A DNA stretch of 5,270 bases from UBA10646 sp046296295. Lineage in GTDB: Bacteria; Bacteroidota; Bacteroidia; Chitinophagales; Chitinophagaceae. Below the pieces are notes generated by a model that was not told the origin of the DNA, ran no database searches, and was given only the letters and a program-made list of their open reading frames with translations. Made by a program: the position numbers and the translations under genes. This document shows, piece by piece, positions 1 to 5,270 of this stretch. The stretch covers positions 1 to 5,270 of the forward strand of contig JBKBLG010000031.1 of the NCBI GenBank assembly GCA_046296295.1, read 5' to 3'. Numbering within the stretch: position 1 is the first letter of the stretch; each line of letters starts with the position of its first letter.

Positions 1-944
1 TGCTTTAGCAAGCAAGCACCGCGACTACCCAAGGCACCATCGGCATACACTTTAATTCCTTTCACCCATAAGCGATCAGTAACATAAGGCCCTTTCGCTA
101 AATAACGATTGTAGTTAGCAGTATCATCGCTCAGCATCACATACAAGCGTTGTTGTAGTTTATTTGCTTTGTGCAAAGCATCAATTTGGGCAACATCGTT
201 GTACATCAAGCCACAGTCGGTAATGGTAGTTAAGCCCATAGCAACACAATTGCGTTGTGCCGCCAATAGCCATTTTTCGTAATCTTCCGCAGTTGCAGCA
301 GGAATTTTAGCTGTCACCAAATCAACTGCATTATCAATCAACACGCCTGTTAACAAGCCATTTTTGGTTTCAACAGCACCACCCACCAGCCTTGTGCTGG
401 GCGTAATGCCAGCTAATGCCAATGCTTTAGCATTAGCAATAGCAGCATGACCATCGACCCGTGTAAGCAACACAGGCTTATCAGGAAACAACTGGTTGAG
501 TAAGCTATTATCAGGATATTGTTTGTCGGCAAATAAGTTTTGATCCCAACCTCTGCCACGAATCCATGTTTCTTGCGGGTGCCTTACGGCAAATGCTTGT
601 ACACTATCTACAATAGCTTTCCAACTATCCATACCAAACAAACTCACTTGAAACAAGCCTTGACCATAACCAACAAAATGAGCATGCCCGTCTATAAACC
701 CAGGATAAATAAACTGTTGCTGTGCATTCACTATACTGTCACTAGTATAAGCAGCAAGTATAGCACTATCAGAGCCTAGTGCAACAATGTTACCATCATT
801 AACTGCAAAAGCTTGCACTTGGGTAAATGCACTATCTACAGTATATACTTGTGCATTATGCACAATCAAATCTACCTGCTGCTTTTTGCCACATCCCATC
901 AACATTAAAAAAAAGCAGCTGAACACAGTTATTCTTTGTTTCAT
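1..944 (-). CDS. Amidohydrolase family protein (Amidohydro_3, YtcJ-like), predicted lipoprotein; C-terminus outside window
   Basis: I translated this frame by hand: it is open from ATG at 944 to the window edge, giving 314 residues. Residues 1-18 form a lipoprotein signal with a basic start, a hydrophobic core and lipobox LMGC, so Cys18 should be lipidated and the enzyme should act outside the cytoplasm. An amidohydrolase start follows: a small N-terminal beta region (about 24-80), then PGFIDGHAHF with metal ligands His87 and His89, GRGWDQ (130-135), DGHAAIANAKAL (164-175), TGVLIDNA (199-206), TTITDCG and KVYADGALGSR (298-308). This motif order is typical of the PF07969 YtcJ-like group, whose members are usually about 540 residues, so roughly 40% is missing, including the later His/Asp ligands. 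Substrate cannot be told; the family hydrolyses amide or related C-N bonds in diverse compounds. No Shine-Dalgarno is seen, as expected for Bacteroidota. The gene is divergent from the epimerase-like gene across about 100 bases. Confidence 0.93.
   Translation of the reverse strand, partial: MKQRITVFSCFFLMLMGCGKKQQVDLIVHNAQVYTVDSAFTQVQAFAVNDGNIVALGSDSAILAAYTSDSIVNAQQQFIYPGFIDGHAHFVGYGQGLFQVSLFGMDSWKAIVDSVQAFAVRHPQETWIRGRGWDQNLFADKQYPDNSLLNQLFPDKPVLLTRVDGHAAIANAKALALAGITPSTRLVGGAVETKNGLLTGVLIDNAVDLVTAKIPAATAEDYEKWLLAAQRNCVAMGLTTITDCGLMYNDVAQIDALHKANKLQQRLYVMLSDDTANYNRYLAKGPYVTDRLWVKGIKVYADGALGSRGACLLK
581..595. repeat. 15-bp direct repeat GCCTTACGGCAAATG, copy 1 (inside amidohydrolase gene)
   Basis: An exact 15-base copy of the sequence at 5057-5071. 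This copy is coding, covering part of the FAVRH segment near residue 119 of the amidohydrolase on the minus strand. It may therefore match by chance, although an exact 15-base direct match is expected by chance only at the few-percent level in 5.3 kb. Confidence 0.35.
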
Positions 945-960
945 AGTGCAAAAATTACAG

Positions 961-973
961 CATTTACGTAAGT
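961..973. repeat. 13-bp word CATTTACGTAAGT in the divergent intergenic region, shared with the metG leader
   Basis: The 13 bases are identical to 2880-2892. They contain the 8-bp palindrome TTACGTAA (964-971). Read on the minus strand the word is CTTACGTAAATG, close to the CTTACGGCAAATG words at 584 and 5060. It lies 17 bases upstream of the amidohydrolase start. It could be an operator half or a small dispersed repeat; a 13-base match alone is not significant in a window of this size. Confidence 0.35.
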
Positions 974-1027
974 GCATCAGAGTTTTCGGTCAATAGTAAA
1001 TTGTACCATGCTGCAACCGAACACAAC

Positions 1028-1035
1028 TATTTTTG
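1028..1035 (+). promoter_or_regulatory. Candidate -7 promoter element for the epimerase-like gene
   Basis: TATTTTTG matches the Bacteroidota TAnnTTTG -7 consensus exactly. It would place transcription start near 1039-1042, leaving a leader of only a few bases before ATG at 1046. The nearest upstream TTG (1001-1003) is 24 bases away, longer than the usual 19-21, so the -33 element is poor. A start here would exclude the in-frame TTG at 1001 from the message, supporting the ATG start. Confidence 0.4.
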
Positions 1036-1045
1036 TTCTTTAATT

Positions 1046-1978
1046 ATGCAACACACAGTTTTAATTACAGGCGGCACAGGCACTATCGGAAAAACCTTAG
1101 TGCCATTACTCTTAGCAAAAGGATATCGCTGCATTTTGCTTACCCGCACACCACAGCGTTACAACAATACCCCACAAATAACATATGCCCATTGGGATGT
1201 AAAAAAGCAGACCATTGATCATGGTGCTGTTACAGCGGCCGACTATATTATACACATGGCTGGTGCTGGCGTAGCCGACGAACGCTGGACGGCAGCTCGA
1301 AAAAAAGAAATTGCCGATAGCCGTACACAAAGCAGCGCATTATTAGTAGATGCCCTACAACGTAACAACCATAGAGTAAAAGCCTTTATCAGCGCAAGTG
1401 CTATTGGTTGGTATGGCCCCGACACTACTTTGAGCCTACAAGAAGGTTTTGCTGAAAAAGATCCTGCATTTAACGATTACCTCGGTACTACCTGCCTTAA
1501 ATGGGAACAAAGTGTTGCACCGATTGAAACACTTGGGATCAGATTGGTAAAATTGCGGACTGGCATTGTATTGAGTAACGCTGGCGGCGCTTTGGTAGAA
1601 TTTAAAAAGCCATTAATAGGTGGCATTGCGGCCATCATGAGTCATGGGCAACAGATGGTGAGTTGGATTCATGTAAGCGACCTTGCCCGAATGTACCTCT
1701 TCGCACTTGAGAACAATCAATTGTTTGGCAGCTACAACGCGGTAGCACCTCAGCCAGTGAGTAACAAAACACTTACACTTACGTTAGCAAAAGCTATCCG
1801 CGGAAAGCTATTTATACCAATACATGTTCCCGCATTTTTACTCAAGCTCATTTTAGGTGAAATGAGCATAGAGGTTTTAAAAAGCACCACGGTAAGTAGC
1901 AAGCTCATTCAGCAAAAAGGGTTCACATTCAGCTATCCAAATATAACAACAGCCATCGCAGCCCTTACGAGCCAATAG
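1046..1978 (+). CDS. TIGR01777 / YfcH-family NAD(P)-binding epimerase-like oxidoreductase (atypical extended SDR with DUF1731)
   Basis: The product has 310 residues, matching the family's usual length of about 300. The Rossmann nucleotide-binding motif GGTGTIG (Gly9, Gly12, Gly15) sits right at the N-terminus. Family signatures follow: HMAGAGVADERWT (70-82), ARKKEIADSR (84-93), SASAIGWYG (116-124), CLKWE (150-154), LRTGIVLSNAGG (170-181), SWIHVSDLA (206-214) and NAVAPQPVSN (231-240). A C-terminal DUF1731-type segment (about 258-305) contains LLKLILGEMS. As in other members, the classical YxxxK catalytic pair is not evident: Tyr145 is followed by Thr149. The substrate is unknown; relatives are described as cell-division-inhibitor-like or nucleoside-diphosphate-sugar epimerases without firm biochemistry. 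I prefer ATG at 1046 over the in-frame TTG at 1001, because the Rossmann strand begins directly after it and the extra 15 residues look unlike the family. It stands alone, and its 3' end converges with the Nudix gene after 8 bases. Confidence 0.92.
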   Translation: MQHTVLITGGTGTIGKTLVPLLLAKGYRCILLTRTPQRYNNTPQITYAHWDVKKQTIDHGAVTAADYIIHMAGAGVADERWTAARKKEIADSRTQSSALLVDALQRNNHRVKAFISASAIGWYGPDTTLSLQEGFAEKDPAFNDYLGTTCLKWEQSVAPIETLGIRLVKLRTGIVLSNAGGALVEFKKPLIGGIAAIMSHGQQMVSWIHVSDLARMYLFALENNQLFGSYNAVAPQPVSNKTLTLTLAKAIRGKLFIPIHVPAFLLKLILGEMSIEVLKSTTVSSKLIQQKGFTFSYPNITTAIAALTSQ

Positions 1979-1986
1979 ATTGCACT

Positions 1987-2742
1987 TTACAGCAAGAATA
2001 AACCAGCTTGTAAGGCTTTTTGATATTGCCTAGTTTTAAATTGATAGAGGTGTGGTGCTTTGTAAGCCACACCTGTTACTTTTTCCGGCAACTGTTGAAT
2101 AATGCCGGTAGCCATAATTTTTCTTTGAAAATTTCGGCGATCTAATCGCCTACCCAACAACGTTTCATACATACGATGCAACTGCGGCATGGTGAATTTC
2201 TTGGGTAGTAAATTGAGCCCCACGGGTTGAAAATGTAAGCTTTGCCGCAACTTCTCTAACGCTTTAGTAATCATCAACCCATGATCAATGTACATTTTTG
2301 GCAAATCGTTCACCGGCCACCAAGCACAAGTACTCGCAGCATCGGGTTGCAGATGCACTTTTGAATATTCTACCAACGCATAATAACCGATAGAAATAAA
2401 ACGGTCGAGCAGCCAGCTACCAGCAGCATCAATGCCATTTTGTTGGAGTACATTCCCTGAAAACTTATGTTGCTCACGTTGTGGGTCTCCAAATACTTCG
2501 AACTGACTTAAAAAAACATGATTCAACCCCGTTCTTTCTTTGAGCACCCGTGTAGCCGCATCAATTAAGCTTTCTTGACGCCCTACAAAGCCCCCTGGCA
2601 ATACTTTATCTTTCGTATACCAACTTTCGAGCAGCAAAACCTTCAATTCATTATCGTGAAAACCAAAAATCACACAATCTACACTTAGATGTGGTAGGTA
2701 GCGCTTATGCCCATTATCAAATAATGTTTGTAGTTCACTCAT
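1987..2742 (-). CDS. Nudix-fold transcription regulator, NrtR/AraR-like (degenerate Nudix box plus winged helix)
   Basis: The product has 251 residues, the normal length for Nudix-related regulators. Residues 16-150 form a Nudix fold (SVDCVIFGF, LLLESWY, VLPGGFV). The Nudix box spans Gly51-Leu73; against Gx5Ex7REUxEExGU it keeps Gly51, Glu57, Arg65, Glu69 and Gly72, but two metal-binding glutamates are replaced (Val66 and Arg70), so hydrolase activity is doubtful. Residues about 175-240 are the winged-helix domain, including FTMPQLHRMYETLLGR (183-198) and RRNFQRKIMATGII (202-215), the hallmark of this regulator group. In Bacteroidota such proteins (for example AraR of Bacteroides) bind sugar-related ligands and control sugar catabolism; elsewhere NrtR controls NAD synthesis. 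No such target genes are visible here, so the ligand and regulon are unknown. The gene is divergent from metG with a 177-base gap, and convergent with the epimerase-like gene. It probably acts in the cytoplasm as a DNA-binding dimer (family inference). Confidence 0.92.
   Translation of the reverse strand: MSELQTLFDNGHKRYLPHLSVDCVIFGFHDNELKVLLLESWYTKDKVLPGGFVGRQESLIDAATRVLKERTGLNHVFLSQFEVFGDPQREQHKFSGNVLQQNGIDAAGSWLLDRFISIGYYALVEYSKVHLQPDAASTCAWWPVNDLPKMYIDHGLMITKALEKLRQSLHFQPVGLNLLPKKFTMPQLHRMYETLLGRRLDRRNFQRKIMATGIIQQLPEKVTGVAYKAPHLYQFKTRQYQKALQAGLFLL
2004..2021 (+). terminator. Weak candidate terminator for the epimerase-like gene, inside the end of the convergent Nudix gene
   Basis: AGCTT (2005-2009), loop GTA and AGGCT (2013-2017) form a 5-bp stem with one G-U pair, followed directly by TTTT (2018-2021). 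The stem is short and lies in coding sequence of the opposite gene. With only 8 bases between the two stop codons, any terminator for the plus-strand gene must lie in the neighbour. Confidence 0.25.
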
Positions 2743-2770
2743 GTATTGCTTAACCCTAGTTTGCTATGCA

Positions 2771-2799
2771 CAAGGTAAGTGAATATTAAATTTTAACAA
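2771..2799 (-). promoter_or_regulatory. Candidate -33/-7 promoter of the Nudix regulator gene
   Basis: On the minus strand, TTG (2799-2797) is followed after exactly 19 bases by TACCTTG (2777-2771), close to the Bacteroidota TTG-N19-TAnnTTTG consensus with one imperfect position in the -7 box. Transcription would start near 2765, giving a leader of about 20 bases before ATG at 2742. No Shine-Dalgarno of normal spacing is seen; AGGG lies about 14 bases upstream of the start. Confidence 0.5.
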
Positions 2800-2852
2800 C
2801 CATCAAATATGGAAACTATCGTTTTACATAAAACCAACATAAGCTTAAACGT

Positions 2853-2860
2853 TACCTTTG
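2853..2860 (+). promoter_or_regulatory. metG: Candidate -7 promoter element for metG
   Basis: TACCTTTG is an exact match to the TAnnTTTG -7 consensus of Bacteroidota, and it is followed by CAGCCCCG. A clear TTG at -33 is missing (only TTTT at 2822-2825). The predicted transcription start is near 2866-2868, giving a leader of about 53 bases that contains the hairpin at 2881-2906. Confidence 0.55.
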
Positions 2861-2880
2861 CAGCCCCGTATGGCGGCTAC

Positions 2881-2906
2881 ATTTACGTAAGTACCTTACG
2901 GTAAAT
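2881..2906 (+). repeat. Bulged inverted repeat / hairpin in the predicted metG leader
   Basis: The left arm ATTTACGTAAG (2881-2891) is the reverse complement of the right arm CTTACGGTAAAT (2895-2906) apart from one extra G, with loop TAC (2892-2894). This gives an 11-bp stem with a single bulge, ending 13 bases before the metG ATG. In RNA it would sit where the ribosome lands; in DNA it could be an operator in the divergent Nudix/metG region. There is no T run after it, so it is not a standard terminator. Function is unknown. Confidence 0.6.
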
Positions 2907-2919
2907 AAAAATTCGATCG

Positions 2920-5046
2920 ATGCAATCACCCAAAAGATATTTAGTTACAGCAGCACTACCCTATGCCAATGGTTTAAAACATATTGGGCATTTAGCAGGT
3001 GCCTACTTACCCGCCGACATTTATGTTCGCTTTTTAAAAGCCCAAGGCAAAGATGTAGTTTTTGTATGTGGTAGCGATGAGCATGGCACAGCTATTCCCA
3101 TACAAGCCATGAAAGAAGGCACTACCGCACAAGCCATTATCGATAAGTATCACCCCATTATCGAACAAAACTTTAAAGATTTAGGTATCGCTTTCGATAT
3201 TTATCATCGAACATCATCGCAAGTACATCATGAAACAGCACAAGCATTTTTCAAAAAACTGAACGATGCTGGCGAGCTTGAAGTAAAAACAACAGAACAA
3301 TATTTCGATGAAAAAGCACAAACTTTTTTGGCAGACCGCTTCATTAAAGGAACCTGCCCGAACTGCGGCCACGATAGTGCTTATGGCGACCAATGCGAAA
3401 AATGCGGTACAAGTTTAAGTCCTGAAATGCTCATTAACCCTGTAAGCACCCTCAGCGGAGAAGCACCTATTAAAAAACAAACTGCTCACTGGTACCTTCC
3501 TTTGAACCGTCACGAAGATTTTTTACGCAAGTGGATTTTAGAAGAACATAAAAACGATTGGCGTGCCAATGTTGTAGGACAATGCAAAAGTTGGATAGAT
3601 GGCGGCCTACAACCCCGAGCAGTAACAAGAGATTTAGATTGGGGCGTGAAAGTGCCCGTTGCCGATGCCAATGGCAAAGTACTGTACGTATGGTTCGATG
3701 CACCTATTGGTTACATATCTGCTACCAAGCAGTGGGCATTAGATCATGGCAAGCAGTGGGAACCATATTGGGAGAGCAACGATACGCAATTAGTACATTT
3801 TATTGGGAAAGACAATATTGTTTTTCATTGTATCATTTTCCCAATCATGTTGAAATTACATGGTAATATTTTACCGGCCTTTGTGCCCGCCAACGAATTC
3901 ATGAATTTAGAAGGCGATAAAATGAGCACCAGTAGGAACTGGAAGTTAGAAATGCAAGATTTTATCGACGACTTTGTGAACAAAGAAAACGGTGGACCAC
4001 AACTTGCCGATGCATTACGCTACTACCTTACCAGCATAGCCCCTGAAACAAAAGATAGCGAATTCACTTGGAAGGGCTTTCAAGATGCAGTGAATAATGA
4101 ACTTGTAGCTGTATTTGGCAATTTTGTGAATCGCAGTTTTGTACTCATGCACAAATTATGTGGTGGCAAAGTACCACCATTTATTGCCGCCCTGCAAGAT
4201 GAAACCGATCAATGGTTAATACAAGAAATTACCACTACCAAACAAAAAGTAGAACAACTTCTCAGCGATTTTAAATTCCGCGATGCACTCTTTGAAGTAA
4301 TTAATTTGGCACGCAGCGGTAACCAATACTTGCAAAAAAAAGAACCTTGGAAGAAAGCAAATAGTACCGAAGCCAATGCACAGCAACTCATTAACAACTG
4401 TATGCACCTTAGCTTACAACTAACCGCTAATCTTTCCATTTTAATACAACCCTTCTTACCCAATACAGCCCGCAAAATGTTGTATATGATGAAGGTGGTT
4501 GAACGCATGCTAGCTTGGGAAAATGCAGGCAGCTTAAAATTGTTAAGTGTAGGCTACAGCTTGCGAGCACCTGAATTACTCTTCAGAAAAATTGAAGATT
4601 TTGAGATAGAACATCAAGTAGCAAAACTAAAAGCAGGACTAGCCAAAGCCATGGAACAAAACAACAATAGTAGTAGCAGCACCAACCAAGCCACAACACC
4701 AAGTGTTACAGCCGTAAAACCTGAAATACAATTCGACGATTTCGCCAAAATAGATATTAGAATTGGCACCATTATCAGTGCCGAAAAAGTGCAAAAGGCC
4801 GACAAACTACTCAAACTAGAAGTAGATTTAGGTTTTGAAACACGCACCATTGTATCGGGTATTGCCATGCATTTTACGCCCGAAGCTATTATAGGCCAGC
4901 AAGTAAGCGTAGTAGCTAATTTAGCGCCCCGCAAAATGCGTGGTATTGAAAGCCAAGGTATGATTTTAATGGCCGAAGATGCTAATGGCAAGTTGCATTT
5001 TGTGCACCCAACGCAAGCCATTAATGCCGGCGCAGGGGTTAGTTAA
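2920..5046 (+). CDS. metG: Methionyl-tRNA synthetase with C-terminal tRNA-binding domain
   Basis: The product joins methionine to tRNA(Met) using ATP in the cytoplasm; it is essential for translation start and elongation. It has 708 residues and is full length (E. coli MetG is 677). The class I Rossmann catalytic domain opens with PYANGLKHIGHL, with the HIGH motif at 21-24. A zinc knuckle in the connective peptide carries Cys146, Cys149, Cys159 and Cys162. YVWFDAPIGYIS (256-267) and FIGKDNIVFHC (294-304) are methionine-pocket segments, and the KMSKS loop reads KMSTS (334-338). The helical anticodon-binding domain spans about 385-575 and includes NQYLQKKEPW (468-477). A polar linker rich in Asn, Ser and Thr (580-596) leads to the Trbp111-like OB-fold domain (about 605-708; FAKIDIRIG, SGIA, APRKMRGIESQGM), which aids tRNA binding and dimerisation. 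The ATG at 2920 places the first beta strand as in the family. There is no Shine-Dalgarno. It is transcribed alone, from a candidate promoter at 2853 to the terminator at 5092. Confidence 0.99.
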   Translation: MQSPKRYLVTAALPYANGLKHIGHLAGAYLPADIYVRFLKAQGKDVVFVCGSDEHGTAIPIQAMKEGTTAQAIIDKYHPIIEQNFKDLGIAFDIYHRTSSQVHHETAQAFFKKLNDAGELEVKTTEQYFDEKAQTFLADRFIKGTCPNCGHDSAYGDQCEKCGTSLSPEMLINPVSTLSGEAPIKKQTAHWYLPLNRHEDFLRKWILEEHKNDWRANVVGQCKSWIDGGLQPRAVTRDLDWGVKVPVADANGKVLYVWFDAPIGYISATKQWALDHGKQWEPYWESNDTQLVHFIGKDNIVFHCIIFPIMLKLHGNILPAFVPANEFMNLEGDKMSTSRNWKLEMQDFIDDFVNKENGGPQLADALRYYLTSIAPETKDSEFTWKGFQDAVNNELVAVFGNFVNRSFVLMHKLCGGKVPPFIAALQDETDQWLIQEITTTKQKVEQLLSDFKFRDALFEVINLARSGNQYLQKKEPWKKANSTEANAQQLINNCMHLSLQLTANLSILIQPFLPNTARKMLYMMKVVERMLAWENAGSLKLLSVGYSLRAPELLFRKIEDFEIEHQVAKLKAGLAKAMEQNNNSSSSTNQATTPSVTAVKPEIQFDDFAKIDIRIGTIISAEKVQKADKLLKLEVDLGFETRTIVSGIAMHFTPEAIIGQQVSVVANLAPRKMRGIESQGMILMAEDANGKLHFVHPTQAINAGAGVS

Positions 5047-5056
5047 ATGTTGTAAC

Positions 5057-5071
5057 GCCTTACGGCAAATG
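5057..5071. repeat. 15-bp direct repeat GCCTTACGGCAAATG, copy 2 (behind metG)
   Basis: Identical to 581-595, and close to CCTTACGGTAAAT in the right arm of the metG leader hairpin (2894-2906). It lies 10 bases after the metG stop codon, before the terminator. It is non-coding here, so conservation would suggest a small dispersed element or binding site. Confidence 0.4.
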
Positions 5072-5091
5072 AAAATACAGCTCAGCAATAT

Positions 5092-5121
5092 AAATCACTC
5101 CCTAGGGAGTGATTTTTTATT
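5092..5121 (+). terminator. Rho-independent terminator of metG
   Basis: AAATCACTCCC (5092-5102), TA and GGGAGTGATTT (5105-5115) form a perfect 24-bp palindrome. In RNA this is a stem of about 10 bp with a tight CUAG loop. It is followed by a T-rich tail (5113-5121: six T, then ATT). It begins 45 bases after the metG stop. The tail on the opposite strand is poorer in T, so its main direction is plus. Confidence 0.9.
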
Positions 5122-5270
5122 CGATGCAAGTAATGGCTACCCTCGAAACTAAGGGCGAAAATACCGCCCGTTTAATTCAAAAATTCGCACCGTTTAAAAA
5201 ATTATGATTGATGCAATAATACGAAGCGTTCAATTGTAATCATAAAAAACAAGCTTTAAAGGCATTTTAA

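Noticed and set aside
412..437. 8-bp inverted repeat GCTAATGC / GCATTAGC
   Set aside because: It lies inside the amidohydrolase coding sequence, in an Ala-rich segment where repeated Ala and Asn codons create it readily.
949..957. Possible -7 element TAATTTTTG on the minus strand just before the amidohydrolase start
   Set aside because: It has one base too many for TAnnTTTG, there is no TTG at suitable spacing, and it would leave almost no leader. A leaderless message is possible but unsupported.
540..996. Two plus-strand open frames (540-779 and 787-996) opposite the amidohydrolase
   Set aside because: Their translations are low-information and lie antisense to a frame with clear amidohydrolase motifs.
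1001..1045. N-terminal extension of the epimerase-like protein from an in-frame TTG at 1001
   Set aside because: The 15 extra residues do not resemble the family, the Rossmann strand starts right after ATG 1046, and the candidate -7 element at 1028-1035 falls inside the extension.
4659..4709. Low-complexity run encoding Asn, Ser and Thr residues within metG
   Set aside because: It is the normal flexible linker between the anticodon-binding domain and the C-terminal tRNA-binding domain.
4614..5021. 135-codon open frame on the minus strand opposite the end of metG
   Set aside because: It is a shadow of the metG C-terminal domain; its translation has no recognisable domain and metG in this region is clearly conserved. 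Other overlapping frames inside metG, the epimerase-like gene and the amidohydrolase were dismissed for the same reason.
5190..5207. A-rich stretch near the end of the 27-codon ORF as a -1 frameshift site
   Set aside because: The reading phase does not fit the X XXY YYZ slippery pattern, and no extended frame follows.
5230..5268. Possible C-terminal end of a minus-strand gene entering from the right edge (stop TGA at 5232-5230)
   Set aside because: Only about a dozen codons are visible with no recognisable motif, so it cannot be told from chance.

Overview
This window looks like ordinary chromosomal DNA from a member of the Bacteroidota. The lines of evidence are modest GC content, no Shine-Dalgarno sequences in front of the genes, and TAnnTTTG-type -7 promoter elements upstream of three of the four genes. 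The flavour of the proteins (a MetG with a KMSTS loop and fused C-terminal tRNA-binding domain, a NrtR/AraR-type Nudix regulator) fits the Chitinophagaceae or relatives, but the family-level placement is inference only.

The layout alternates strands, so no two genes share an operon. Positions 1-944 (minus) hold the N-terminal 314 residues of a lipoprotein amidohydrolase (Amidohydro_3, YtcJ-like) that runs off the left edge. Positions 1046-1978 (plus) encode a TIGR01777/YfcH-type NAD(P)-binding epimerase-like protein. Positions 1987-2742 (minus) encode a Nudix-fold protein with a degraded Nudix box and a C-terminal winged-helix domain, most likely a transcription regulator. Positions 2920-5046 (plus) encode full-length methionyl-tRNA synthetase. 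It is followed by a strong intrinsic terminator at 5092-5121 and about 150 bases with no convincing gene.

The regulatory structure is concentrated in the two divergent intergenic regions (945-1045 and 2743-2919) and behind metG. It includes a bulged hairpin in the predicted metG leader, a well-spaced -33/-7 promoter for the Nudix gene, and a small family of related CTTACG(G)YAAAT words found at four places in the window.

The genes do not form an obvious pathway: one is housekeeping translation, one a regulator with no visible target operon, and two are enzymes of uncertain substrate. I did not find a clearly new system. The items most worth checking are the short repeat family, the metG leader hairpin, the regulon of the Nudix protein, and a possible small ORF/hairpin segment behind the metG terminator.
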